A stretch of 64,000 nt of DNA. Source: Sodiomyces alkalinus F11 (taxonomy: Eukaryota; Ascomycota; Sordariomycetes; Glomerellales; Plectosphaerellaceae). Position numbers and translations under genes: made by a program. Below, piece by piece: positions 25,619 to 36,292 of the stretch. The notes under the pieces are model-generated. The model saw only the letters and a program-made list of their open reading frames with translations, was not told the origin of the DNA and ran no database searches. The DNA lies in contig NW_021167097.1 in NCBI RefSeq assembly GCF_003711515.1, positions 186,001 to 250,000 of the forward strand, written 5' to 3'. How positions within the stretch are numbered: position 1 is the stretch's first letter; each line of letters begins with the position of its first letter.

Positions 25619-26200
25619 GGAAGGCTTGACGGCTATACAGCTTTTCTTCATATCCAACTTCACCTCATTTCAATGAAGCAACTGGCATCGGACGGTGGTT
25701 TGGCCTTAACCCTGGCGAAAAGAATGTACCTCTCAATAACTCCAGTTTCTCTTTTCTTTGCTTCTTCTCCTTCTTTCCCTTTTGTTAACTTTACTCTTCA
25801 GTACTTTATTTCACGACCCAAAAGTTCTCTTCCCAAAGCACACACAGGCCGCCCAAATTTATGGAGATGATACCGCGACAAGAGAATGGACATGGTTTAA
25901 ACACAAGGATACCAGACTTGATATCAGTCATCACGAGCCTCCAGCAGCAGCTTTGGTCATTGCTCGGCTAAAGGGAAGGTAGGGGACCCGCACGGTTTAG
26001 GAAATCTTTGCGAATGAAACAAGATTGTGTGTCGAGTCCTCACAGACAGATTTTGGGTGCCATTGGGGAGAGGTCTAGCAGACGGGCTAATGTCTGGAAG
26101 ACGCCGCCCACTTGATTGCATGCGGAGCTCAGTCGTGGCACGCCAGTCGTCATGACAGAAACCAGGCGCCCAACAACAGGATGCGTTCTGAGCCTAAGCT

Positions 26201-26271
26201 CGGGCATACAGGACCTCGGGCATACAGGACCTCGGGCATACAGGACCTCGGGCATACAGGACCTCGGGCAT
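26201..26271. repeat. 16-bp tandem repeat, four copies plus a partial
   Basis: The unit CGGGCATACAGGACCT is repeated exactly at 26201, 26217, 26233 and 26249, followed by a 7-nt partial copy. There are no spacers, so it is a minisatellite and not a CRISPR-like array. Confidence 0.92.
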
Positions 26272-27791
26272 CCATGCGACGCTATTTAGGTGGGATCGTC
26301 CACTGTACTGGGCGCCCTGGCTCCCAAGCACCTGCATTTCGGGAGATAGTGCATTGCGTATCTCTCAAATTCCGTTCTGAACTACTAACCCGGACTGTAG
26401 GGGAGACTCTTGACGAGAGCAAGATCTAGGCAAGGTACTTTTGCTTCTAATGTAGTGGTTTAAACCCAGCTTTCTCAAGGCTCTGATATCACCCGCTCGT
26501 GAAAGGACTCTCCTGGTTTTACGTGCAGACTCGAATTCACATAAACACAAGCCGTTCGTAACTCGTCGAGGTGCAATCTTTCCCACACAGGCGGGGCTAG
26601 CCGGACACTTGCATGAACCCACAGAATCTAGCAAACATTCTTCTCCGCCCGAAGGCTCTTGTTCATTAGTGATATAACCAGACCCGCGACTTGACAGCGC
26701 CTAAGAACTCACTTCATTACCATACCCGGCAGAATGCGAATCTGTATACAGTCATAACAAGCCGCCTGCATGTGGTCTATGGTCTGCATCTAAGGATGAA
26801 CAGAAGAGTTCACGTAACCTTTGGCCATCCAATGGGATATTCCCCTTCACAAAGCAAGCGTCAAGCTTGTCCAGACTCCTCTAGAACACCCTCCAAATCA
26901 TACCATAGAGAATATCTGCTAGGGGGTCGCCGTCAGAAGATCTTGACCATGAGACCATCCAGACAATTATGTTCGTCGATACCGGCACAGAACTCTGATT
27001 AATTCTATTTTCATGACACTCTCATCCACCTTTCACCATATTGACAATGAGGGGGGACGATGGCATCTAGCCCTTCAGGCTTCAAATGTCTTGCAAAGAC
27101 AGGATAGTCCTTGAGATACCACCTCGGTTCACTACTCCTGTATGATAACCCGTGCCCTTCCCAACCAGGATGAATGAATGACATTCGCTTAAGGCAGAGA
27201 GGGGACGGTCTCTCATATGTCATAAATTATCATTGTTAAACCCGGGTTATTGGCGGAGCTTCCCCCTCACTCTGTTTCCCAACAACGACTAGCCACGTCA
27301 ACCCAACCCGTACAAGACACGGGTCACGACCCGTCCCGCAGCCTAGTGACGCACGCGGAGGTCCTTACTAGCATCCGGTCCCGGCTTGGAAACTAGCAGC
27401 TGTCGAACTTGGGGGAAGGGATTGCAGATTGTTTAATGCAGAGGTAGGTAAGTCTAGAGTGTGCACAAAGTCTAGCGAAGAGGGGTCCACGATCGACAGT
27501 ATTGGCCCCGGGCCAAGGGACAGATCTATTCGGATGTCCGAACTCCGAACGCTAACGATCAAGGTCCCACGACCTTACTTCCGTGTATACCGTCGACTCC
27601 TGATAATGAAACTTTAATAACTCAATTATTAGCGTCATTGTTGTTCTTGTCGTGGTATCTCTGCTAACTTATATAGAGGTTTAAGACCGCCGATAAAGGC
27701 CCGGACATCGATATAGTAGCTTAGCTTAACCTTTAATTAGGAATTCGATTTTAGGTAAGAATAAAAGTAAGGATAATTATCTATAATACCG

Positions 27792-27867
<76 letters not shown>
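27792..27867. repeat. ATA trinucleotide microsatellite
   Basis: About 25 tandem AAT/ATA units in TA-rich surroundings. It merges downstream into AAC-type repeats. Confidence 0.92.
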
Positions 27868-27870
<3 letters not shown>

Positions 27871-27880
27871 CGATAATAAT

Positions 27881-27940
27881 AACAACGACAACAACAAAAC
27901 AACAACGACAACAACAAAACAACAACGACAACAACAAAAC
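27881..27940. repeat. 20-bp minisatellite, three exact copies
   Basis: AACAACGACAACAACAAAAC occurs three times head to tail (27881, 27901, 27921). It is followed by simple AAC repeats to about 27957. It appears to have grown out of the adjacent AAC/ATA microsatellite. Confidence 0.9.
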
Positions 27941-29396
27941 AACAACAACAACAACAATAATAATAACAATAATAGTAATAAGGTAACCACGGTTCGGCCC
28001 TGTTTATATTCGGAGAACGCTTATCTAAGATATTAGGAGCAGATTACGGATCGGGGCGAGCTTCTCTTAATCTCTTTATACTCCTCCAAATACTAAGTCG
28101 GTATTTCTCCCATAATAAGATCTTTACGGCCCAGTAACTCGGTTAGTCTATATATGGACTCGAATAAAGGCGCCGCCGATACTGCGTCTTATAGTTGTTT
28201 CCGATACTCCTTTATATTAAGGAGGCACTAAAACAGGATTTCTCGCGGGCATATATAAGAGGATAAGGCACCCTGTCCTCCAATTGTGCTGATTCCAAGG
28301 AAGCATTATCCACAAAGTCCCCGGACATAGAAACATGAACGAAGAATTCGTTGAGATCGCTGAAAAGCTGAATAGTAAGTTTTCCCGTGAATTCGACGAG
28401 TTCCGTAACGTCGGGAACTTGATTTCGCCGGGTTTCTGGAGAAATGCTGATAGGAGGTCTAGACTCCAGACCCCTGTTGAGGTCTCGGATCTAATTCGTG
28501 GTTTCCTTACAAAGTTCAGCATAATAAGATACTGTAAGAAGGAAGTCAGAAACGGAGTAGCGAACTCCGCCGTCGCTTGACGAAACCTGATGCTTCTAGC
28601 ACTCGGACTTCTGAAAAGCTTGAATATCATCTCCGATGACCAGGATAAGTCAGCATATTGTGCACGTTGCCAGGGTGTTCGTCATCCATTTTAACGCCGA
28701 GTCGCGTCCCTTATGATTTATCCGTCCTCAAGCCCAAAGTTGGTGTAGTTGCAAGCTCGCATTAATCGGGGTCCGTATCGGGCGCCGGCGCCGTCACCAC
28801 CGCTGCTATACGTAGCTGCCTGTGGGAAGGTTGGACATCGTCCTCGAATGTGGCTAGCTAAATGGATATTAGACCAGAAATTTTTGAACAGGAGTCTAAA
28901 CTTTATACCGCGATGTCACCGAATACGCGATGCTTGGCCGACGTGGAGAGGTCTGTGACTGTCATATGTGATTGTGGGCCATGGTTGGTGTGCAGGTCGA
29001 GGCGGGCGAAGGTTTAAGCAGGTAACTGAAGGTTGATAATGTGGAGCTAATGAGATTGCTCAATACCGTGAGGCGGGTGAGGATGCTCGGGAATGCAAAC
29101 TGAATGCACACGAGCAGGTGGCTGTCGGACGTGGAAGACTCAAGAGGAAGACTCAAGAGGAAGAGGATCGCCGCCGGACGTGGTGGCTTTCGTCTCTTGA
29201 AGAACTGCTGCCTGCATTGGGCCATTGCGTCCTGGTACTTACAAACAGACAGATTTACTAAGTCCTTTGAGGTAGGTACCTGATCCTGTGGAAGAATCTT
29301 TCAAGTACCTAAGGTACCTACCTAAGGTAAGGTATCTTGGGTAAGGCACTTCCGACCTACACTTCCACTCATGATGAGCACGTATTGTCCCTTACC

Positions 29397-29404
29397 TATA
29401 TAAA
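29397..29404 (+). promoter_or_regulatory. TATA-like box upstream of the orphan gene
   Basis: TATATAAA followed by a pyrimidine-rich leader suggests transcription starting near 29430. This would place the start of the transcript well upstream of the first in-frame ATG of the orphan gene at 29789. Confidence 0.4.
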
Positions 29405-29788
29405 CCTGAGCCTTCCACATCTGTTCGAGGGTGGAAATCCAAGTTCTAACCTGCCGAGAAAAGCAACATCACTACGATCGCCGTCGCCTACGTTTTATAC
29501 ACCTGCGGTCTTGCAGCTCGTTTTCGGTAACTCTCTACACCTCAAAGTAAGTCAATCAACGGACCTCAAATTTCTGTCCCTTTTCTTCATGTCGGCATCC
29601 GCATCTCAGCAACTAATACAGGTAGCCGAGGCTAGATAAGAGAACGTCACGTTCGCTAAAATGGTATTCAACCCTCTCCTCCCGGACGAGCAGATTATAG
29701 CGACCTCGGAGAAGAAAAGAACTTCTACGAGTGGTTTATCAAAAACAAAGATGAATACTGGGCCCGAGCTGAGGAATTTGAAGATGGA

Positions 29789-30763
29789 ATGCCTGCCACA
29801 ATTAAGTTCGTTAATATGGCATGGCCTGACCCCGAGGTTCAGGACCGATATCGCCAATGGCAATGCGATTGGACTGGACGTGTGGCCGATCGATTGGTGA
29901 GAGACATACCACAGTCTGAATTCCTCGACAGAGTCTTGGCAACGAATTTTGGGAGTGCTTCGTCCAGAGCCCAGCATCTTTGGATGATGGAAATGTTGAA
30001 TACCCCATTCTGTCTTCTCGGCGAGAGCGACTTTGGTAATAGCGGCGTCTTTACCGGATACGCGATGGACCCTGGACCCGCCTATCTCTGGCCGAACCTG
30101 GAAAGCCAGCACGACGTCGGCTTAGTTTCTCCGAATATCCTGGGAATTAATCTCGGTGTCAGAGTTGAAGGTGACTTCGTTCTACGCGAGGGCCCCGCCA
30201 CTACAGTGAGCCCGCGGAAACGACGGAGAGAAGAAGCACGCAGCTCGGGCGAAGACACAGTCCGTAGCGCCGATTCCAGAGATGCCGATCACCCTGGGGG
30301 GTTCATTTTTGTCCAGCTCGGCGCTCTCTATGCCTATAACGGCACGAAGCCTTGGGCCGAGGCCCGTACTCTAGGGCGCGACACTACCATCCCGGGTCCC
30401 TGGAGAGCGACCGGCTTTGGCGTTGTTCTGGAAATCGATGCTCGAGGACGTCCGGGAGCTGTGTGGGTTATCTACAACTTCCACACTATAGAGGACAACG
30501 ACTCGGATGAACGGAAACATTGTCATATCCCGACAAGGGCTGAGGGCAGTGTATCGACCTTCCCTTACATTGGACGTCTCACGCCAGCATGCAACGAGAC
30601 GTTCACAATCGCTAAGATTGCCGAAAGCCTGGCGGAGCTAAAGAACGAGAGCGCAAAGATTGACTTCCGGGTTATGGACACGGTTGAGCGTCAGATTGTT
30701 CGTGTCAAGACATATTCGTTGACGCCGGGAATGCCGCTTGTTCGTCAGTTTGCAAAAGAGTAG
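29789..30763 (+). CDS. Orphan hypothetical protein, 5' end unresolved
   Basis: From the first in-frame ATG the protein has 324 residues. Coding-like sequence continues upstream in the same frame to about 29663 (including DYSDLGEEKNFYEWF and KDEYWARAEEFEDG) without an ATG, so the N-terminus is incomplete. Either an upstream exon is spliced in or a frameshift has hit the 5' end. One formally in-frame option joins ATG 29589-29621 to 29720 with a purine-rich acceptor. The body has a Trp-rich N-terminal segment, a basic/acidic linker (RKRRREEARSS), and a block GGFIFVQLGALYAYNGTKPW...GPWRATGFGVVLEID that looks like a folded beta-rich domain. No signal peptide or membrane segment. I do not recognise the family. 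It sits alone in a repeat-rich region. Confidence 0.7.
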   Translation: MPATIKFVNMAWPDPEVQDRYRQWQCDWTGRVADRLVRDIPQSEFLDRVLATNFGSASSRAQHLWMMEMLNTPFCLLGESDFGNSGVFTGYAMDPGPAYLWPNLESQHDVGLVSPNILGINLGVRVEGDFVLREGPATTVSPRKRRREEARSSGEDTVRSADSRDADHPGGFIFVQLGALYAYNGTKPWAEARTLGRDTTIPGPWRATGFGVVLEIDARGRPGAVWVIYNFHTIEDNDSDERKHCHIPTRAEGSVSTFPYIGRLTPACNETFTIAKIAESLAELKNESAKIDFRVMDTVERQIVRVKTYSLTPGMPLVRQFAKE

Positions 30764-32659
30764 TAGCTTACTATAGAATAAAGGTGGCATCTCCTTTTCC
30801 ACGTTATTCTTGCTCCCTTCTGTTAAAGCAAATAGCGCTAACATAGAACTTCCCCGCAGGATACCGTATGGTTCTGTCGAGTCGATCTTGGCACTTTTAA
30901 GACCGGTGGAGCGGCTGAGAATCTGATTATCTGAGATCATGGCCTGAGTTTATGCTATCCGATTCTGCTAACCGTAGGGATAAAGCAATGTCCTCAAAGT
31001 CCTCAGAGGTTTTGACGGTCTAAAGCAAGTCGTTGAGGTCCAAGTTCAGCAGGTCAATCTGCACTACCCGCATACTCCGCAAGTCCCGCAATTGTCGGGA
31101 GTCGGGAATGTCTCTTCACTTGTTGGCTGCTATGGCTGGCGAAACGATGTGGGAATTTGATGATCTCTTACTAGATCTGTAATCCGATGTGTAGTGTTCG
31201 TCCACACTTCGATGTAATCAAAGGCCGCGATGAAGAAATCTGGAACAGAATATCGAAATTCCGATTTGCTGGGCGAAACCTAGTGCTCCTAGGACCCGAA
31301 CTTGTTAAACGCTAACAAGCTACCGAGGCAGCAACTACAACGTACCTTACGATAGCGGTGAGTAATAGGTCGGTTTGGAGCTAATTAGGCCACAAACCTA
31401 TGTAGTACCTAGGTAGAGGCCCCAGAGTAGGATAAAGAGGCCCGCTAACGGTTCCTTAATAAACGAGTTACTAAGCAGTGTTATTTCTTAGTAAGGTAGG
31501 AAGGCGCCTACCTACCTTAACTTACCTTATTCGGCATTAAAGGTACACCTAGAGTACGGATACGGTGTAATCAAGGTACGTACCTCCTCCTCTAACATTC
31601 CAATGGCGCGGCGTTCCTTCAAACGGTCACAAGCCGTAATAAGTCACCCAGCCACCAAGCCACAAGCCACGAGGAGCCCTGCCCAGATATACTCCGTGCT
31701 GTACAACGTACGTTGTAATCTAAGGTACCTTATTATGCCGAGTAGCGGAAAACGCAAGGGGCCAGCCAGGGTCCCGCGTTTTTAGTCAAACTTATGGACG
31801 GCGGATCCTTCTCCTCCTGGTAAGGTCAGATAAGGTAGGCATCACTTCCATTTCTTCATCCTGTCATCTCATCGGCCTCTTTTTCTTCCCTTTGTCTCCG
31901 CTTCTCCCTTTCTCTTCCAACAAAAGTCAACTCAAACATAAGCACAAGCACACCACTAATCTGTTTCCATCTTGCTGGGAATATTTTCCGCCTTCTGACG
32001 ACATTTACACCTCCTGACCTGACGATCGAAAACAACAAAGAACATACGACGACTGATTGCGCTCTTTCACTCTCCACCACCCAATTCGTCTCCCGTCAAC
32101 TATCCACAACGACCAGATCACGACCGTCATTCAGCCCGATCCCCCCTTTTTCTTCTACGCTCTTCTCTTTCGCCAAGCTACCCGGCGACTCCGCATTCTC
32201 ACTACAGCCCAGCTTTGGCCATCGATCGACGGCCTGTCTCGGTAGTTATTAGAGTCTAAGAAGTACCATCCCGACCCCGACGCAATGCCTGCCTCTCTGG
32301 AATCTGCCCGGCCCATCATGGCCCCTTCTGTGAGATCACATCCTTTCTCTTTCTCCTTTTCCCTTGTATCCTAGTCGCCCGTTGCCCCCACACGACCTGG
32401 TCGCTTTTTTCCCAGACATTTTGCGCCAGAGCATTTCTGTCCCTGCGCCCAACGTACTTCCAACCAAAACGCCATCCTACGCCTGTCCCCCGTTTCCTTG
32501 CCGTGTGGGCTTCTCAAATCCTTCCATCTTACTGTCCTCTGCTCTATCGTGTGCGGCCTACGACCTTCGGAGAACATATCTTCCTCTTGCAGCGACGTTT
32601 GGCTGACCTCTGCCCCTGCTCCCCAGACTCGCACCTCGGTTCGCCTCAGCACCTACAGC
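30764..32659. other. Intergenic region with palindromic GGTACC motifs
   Basis: About 1.9 kb. 31260-31560 is TA-rich and full of short CCTAGGTA/AGGTACC/CCTACCTTA motifs. 31850-32640 is pyrimidine-rich and probably the promoter and leader of the next gene. The segment near 31275 (GCGAAACCTAGTGCTCCTAG) resembles one near 28579 (CGAAACCTGATGCTTCTAG), suggesting two decayed copies of one repeat. No gene is supported. Confidence 0.45.
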
Positions 32660-32923
32660 ATGGCGCCCACCGTCCTCTCCACCGACTCGGCCCAGGCCGA
32701 GATCCGCGACATTCAGACCGGCCTCGACCGAATGGAAAACAAGGCCCTCGCCTCCCAGCGCGTCGTCCTCTCCGAGGAGAAAACGGCCAACCTCAACAAG
32801 CTCGCCCTCGGCGCCAAGCTCGAGCGCGCCCTCGATCGCCGCCTGAGCAGCCAGGACGCCGTCATGCGGCGGCCCATCCTCAAGGAAAAGCAGGAAGTCA
32901 TCAGCGAGAAACAGGCGATGTAA
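32660..32923 (+). CDS. Small conserved-looking coiled-coil protein
   Basis: 87 residues starting MAPTVLSTDSAQAE, the only ATG in this part of the frame. It is almost entirely charged helix (EIRDIQTGLDRMENKALASQ, then a Lys/Arg/Glu-rich second half) and ends EKQEVISEKQAM. There are no Cys, no signal peptide and no membrane segment. The composition and GC-rich codon use are strongly coding-like, and I believe similar small proteins exist widely in Pezizomycotina, but I know no name or function. The leader is long and pyrimidine-rich and may contain an intron. The gene ends just before a T-rich stretch. Confidence 0.68.
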   Translation: MAPTVLSTDSAQAEIRDIQTGLDRMENKALASQRVVLSEEKTANLNKLALGAKLERALDRRLSSQDAVMRRPILKEKQEVISEKQAM

Positions 32924-33732
32924 ACGCACATCCTTTTCCATGGGAAACAAATGCAATCGCGGGCCGGTGGAATTGGCTGATTGATACCCGCCGAGGAGAA
33001 ATCAGTGGTGGACAAGGCTGGTCAACCAACATGACGAATAAAGGCGAGGGCTGTTTGTATATTGCTGCTAAATCCCATGCTGTGTCGTTTCTAGCGAGGA
33101 GGCTATTTGAATGGTTGGCAACGTGGTATCTGTGGCTTGGCTTATCTGCAGCGGCACGAGCGTAACGTTCTTCACTGCGATATTGAGTTTTCTTTTGCAT
33201 CAGACACCGTCCGAGGTTGACAGTGTGGGGGTTTTTTTCACTTTTTTTTTTCTTCAGTTTCCTCTTTTTCCATTTGTCTCTTGCTGCAGGTTCGGTTTCC
33301 CCTTTTCCTTTCCCTCATTTCGGGTTCATGGAAATCATTGGGACAAGACATGTACTGGAGGAACTGAGAGTACCTACATATGGAGCATGGGTTTTGCCCG
33401 CACTCTACGCGCAAACTGCTTTTTGCATTTACTCAGGTATTGATCTGCCCATCCCACCGGCTACCTACTTCGTCTCCTTGATGCGTGCCTCCATGACCTC
33501 GTCTTCTACCCTTGGACCTCGCTCAGGGAACCATGCTCCGCAGACCTCACTGTCCCTGAACATAGCTGCCTGTTCCCGATGCACTAGCAGCTTCCTAGGC
33601 AATACGGGACCAAGAACCAAACGGATAAGAACTCGAAAACAAAAAGAGGAAGAGATAAAAGAGAGGAAAAGAAAAAGATGAAGACACAATGAACACCTAA
33701 ACGCCAGAGAGCCAACTCCTGTGCCTTCCTGT
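32924..33732. other. Intergenic region
   Basis: About 800 bp between convergent small genes. It includes T-rich (33233-33300) and A/G-rich (33625-33680) stretches and no supported coding region. Confidence 0.4.
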
Positions 33733-34067
33733 TCAATCGCGCCCGTAGTACTGTCTCAGGAAACGATCCCCTGTGGATCTTCACCATAATGCCATGCCAA
33801 TGTCTATGTTTTCCCAGCGCCACTGCGTCCACAGGTATTCTTCTTTCTACCGTTGCCGCTTCTCGTTTTCTTCTTGTTCCGCTCTTTTGGGATCGATCTC
33901 GGGGCCGCGTCAGCGTGCGACAGGTGCGACTCCTCGGCTGTCAGAGTGACTGAAGGCTGAGCACCCTCAGCAAGCGTCTCGGCAGTTCGTCTCGTAGGTT
34001 GCGTGTTCGAAGTCTTGACAGTCGTCACTTCGTCGGATGCATTGCCATTGACAGGCGCCTCCGCCAT
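33733..34067 (-). CDS. Small basic hypothetical protein
   Basis: Proposed exons are 34067-33851 and 33770-33733, joined by an 80-nt GT-AG intron, giving 84 residues. The splice replaces an unremarkable read-through tail by ...SGNG | DRFLRQYYGRD, which looks like a genuine conserved end. The first part is Ala/Thr/Ser-rich and acidic, followed by the basic stretch PKERNKKKTRSGNG, possibly a nuclear localisation or RNA-contact segment. The ATG at 34067 is clear. Its 5' end lies 132 bp downstream of the SEC72 stop codon on the same strand. Function unknown. Without the intron the frame ends at 33804 with 87 residues. Confidence 0.5.
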
Positions 34068-34199
34068 GACTCCGTTGGGTTTTCATGTATTCCGAGATGC
34101 TGTCCCGTTCACCCCCGCTTCAACTGTGGCCGGCGGAAGTCGATAACGGTACAAGGCCCTAACCCGAGGCAGCCGACAAGCGCTGTGGGTGCTGGCCTT

Positions 34200-34814
34200 C
34201 TAAGCCTTCTCCTCCTTCTTGGCGATGCGGGCCTCAATGTCGCGCAGCAGGGCGACGAGCTCGCCCTCCTCGCCCTCCATGCCGAGCGCGCGGCGGACCC
34301 AGTCGCGGGCCTCCTCGAGACGGCCCATCTCGACAAGGCAGCGGCCGCGGCGCCACCAGGCCTTGGCGTTGCCGACACGGCGGGCCTCGACGCTGGCCTC
34401 GGCGTCCACGGCGCCCTCGGCCCACTGTGTGAGGGCCATGTGCGCCTGGGCGCGGTTGGCGTACAGGCTGGCAACCTCCTCGCGGATGAGCTGGTTGGGC
34501 TCCCACTGCGGCCGCTGCAGAGCCATCTTGAGGCCGAGGGTGTAGAAATTGATGGCCTCCGGGAAGCGGCTCTTGCGGAACTCGCCGTTGCCGCTGTCGC
34601 GCAGCTTGGCCACGTTGGCGCTGCGTTTCGGGTTCACCGGCACCGGGGGAGGGGGGATGCCGTGCGGGGTTTCCAAGGAGAGGAGGGCGCGGTGGAGGCT
34701 GTTGAGGTTGGCGAGCTCGGCTTCCAGGGCACGCGAGGGTGTGGTTGCCGAGATGGCTTTCGACTGGGGGTCGATTTGGAGGGGGAGGAGGTCGAAGTGC
34801 GTTAGGGAGGACAT
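34200..34814 (-). CDS. SEC72: Sec72-like TPR protein of the ER translocon
   Basis: Single exon, 204 residues. In fungi Sec72 is a cytosolic subunit of the Sec62/63 complex, and its TPR domain binds Hsp70 for post-translational import into the ER. The N-terminal segment MSSLTHFDLLPLQIDP is the family hallmark. It is followed by the linker with a Pro-rich PPPPVPVNPKRSANVAKLRD and then about three TPRs (GNGEFRKSRFPEAINFYTLGLKMA; SLYANRAQAHMALTQWAEGAVDAEA; AKAWWRRGRCLVEMGRLEEARDWVRRAL). The C-terminus is charged helix. No signal peptide or membrane segment, as expected. The gene is GC-rich (notably at third positions) like other conserved genes here. Confidence 0.85.
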   Translation of the reverse strand: MSSLTHFDLLPLQIDPQSKAISATTPSRALEAELANLNSLHRALLSLETPHGIPPPPVPVNPKRSANVAKLRDSGNGEFRKSRFPEAINFYTLGLKMALQRPQWEPNQLIREEVASLYANRAQAHMALTQWAEGAVDAEASVEARRVGNAKAWWRRGRCLVEMGRLEEARDWVRRALGMEGEEGELVALLRDIEARIAKKEEKA

Positions 34815-36292
34815 GGCGGGTTGTCGGTGAGAGTGGGATTTGGATACAGCGTTAGAAGGACTGATTCAGAACAGAGAAAAAAGAAAAGAAAGGAAAAATG
34901 TATTATATGGGTAAGTTGGGGGGGGAATGGTGTCGTGGTTGGAATGTTCAACTTGACGATACTGGTTGACGATGGAGAGGACACTTCTCTGGAAGCGAAC
35001 CTGAGCTTCCCTTATCGCGATAATGAAAGATCACGTGTTGATAAGCATGTTCTCTGCGATGGGAGTTTTCGCGTTGTTTCCTCCTAAAAGCGGACCTTTT
35101 ACCGGAACAGGTAATCGGGGCTTTTTTGGAATCCCGTTCCAAGGTTGACAAGAGTAAGGTACCTTATGAAGTACAAGCTCAAAGTACCTAGGTACTTCAT
35201 GTTGCATAATCACGTCTCGTCTCGTCTCTCCCTCGCGTCCCATTTCTTTGTGCCTCCCCTTGGCTTACCTCGCTACTCATCTCTTTCTTGCCGCCCTGAC
35301 CAGCATTTTGCGTGTCAAATGAGACTTCCGTCCCTCTCCGTCTATTTCAACGTTTTTACGGTATCGCGTGTCGTAGCTCTGCATGCCGTTTCAGGAGACT
35401 ACGGTAGGCGGGAAACTTCCCCGCTCTCGACAGTCGACCACAACCCCCAAACCCGCGAGCGGCGAGCCACGTCACACAAGCGATGCGACAATATACCCGA
35501 GACACGTCACGAAAAAAGAAAAGAGATAACAGAGGATCGAAGTGACCCTCGTTGCCATCTTGCCATGACCTCCCATTTGATATGGCACACAGCATGACCC
35601 GAGCTGCATCTCCATCCTTCGCATTCCCAACCTCAGCATATAACTGGATGAGCCGAGCTGCTCAAGATGCGACGGACGTTCCCCCGTCCCCTAGTCCTGC
35701 TTGAAGAAGTCTCAGCAGACTAACCCCAAGTTGACTTGTCACCCAATTGTTGCCAGCAGGAGGAACGGCTTAACCAGGCCGTCGGTACTGAGGGAACCAC
35801 CGTGTGGATCGAGCCGCCGTTCTAGAATGGTTCTGCCACCAGCAATCCCAGTGGATCTTCGTGAAGTGGTGCAAGGTTACTCCTATTGACTTGCTGAAAC
35901 GGTGTCTGAATCAACTCCCATGACAAGCAGCCAAAATATTCGTACGCGCCTTTGCATGCAGTGGCGGAGTCCGTATCTCGTCAATCGATATCCGCTTTTT
36001 CTCGCCGCGTCCTGTTTTACCAAAGCGTTCCACCGATATGCTGCTTCTAGAGTGGAGGAAGCGGGTCGGACTTTCCGAGATATGAACGAGCCTGCTTCTC
36101 TATTGACCACCGAGTTGGGATAGACAATGCGGAGACAATATCGACCAGACCCTAATTGACCATGCCCGAACTTATATGCCCTGCCATTCATACGAGGAAC
36201 AGGGCCATGTTTTGTTTCGATTGTCCGTTAAGCTCAAGGCCACTTCTTGAGCAACTTGATGAAGCAGGCCAGTAATCTCTCCAATTTCCAAA
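34815..36292. other. Intergenic region
   Basis: About 1.5 kb. It contains a run of G at 34919-34925, GGTACC-type palindromes at about 35157-35200 (AAGGTACCTTATGAAGTACA and AAGTACCTAGGTACTTCA), and no supportable gene. Open frames at 35145-35597 and 35883-36191 have no protein character. Confidence 0.45.

Larger units (their letters stand above)
25619..29788. other. Gene-poor, repeat-bearing region
   Basis: About 4.2 kb without a convincing gene. It contains a 16-bp tandem repeat (26201-26271), an ATA microsatellite and a 20-bp minisatellite (27792-27940), TA-rich degenerate DNA (about 27600-28250), and a cluster of GGTACC/CCTAAGG palindromes (about 29272-29340). A minus-strand frame at 27011-27223 and frames at 28217-28630 look vaguely protein-like but have no recognisable family. 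They could be remnants of decayed genes or transposons. Confidence 0.5.

Noticed and set aside
26201..26271. CRISPR-like array
   Set aside because: Copies are directly tandem without spacers, and the host is a eukaryote; a minisatellite.
35145..35597. 150-codon plus-strand open frame upstream of the TAP-type hydrolase
   Set aside because: Random-looking composition rich in Arg, Ser and His without domain pattern, overlapping palindromic repeats.
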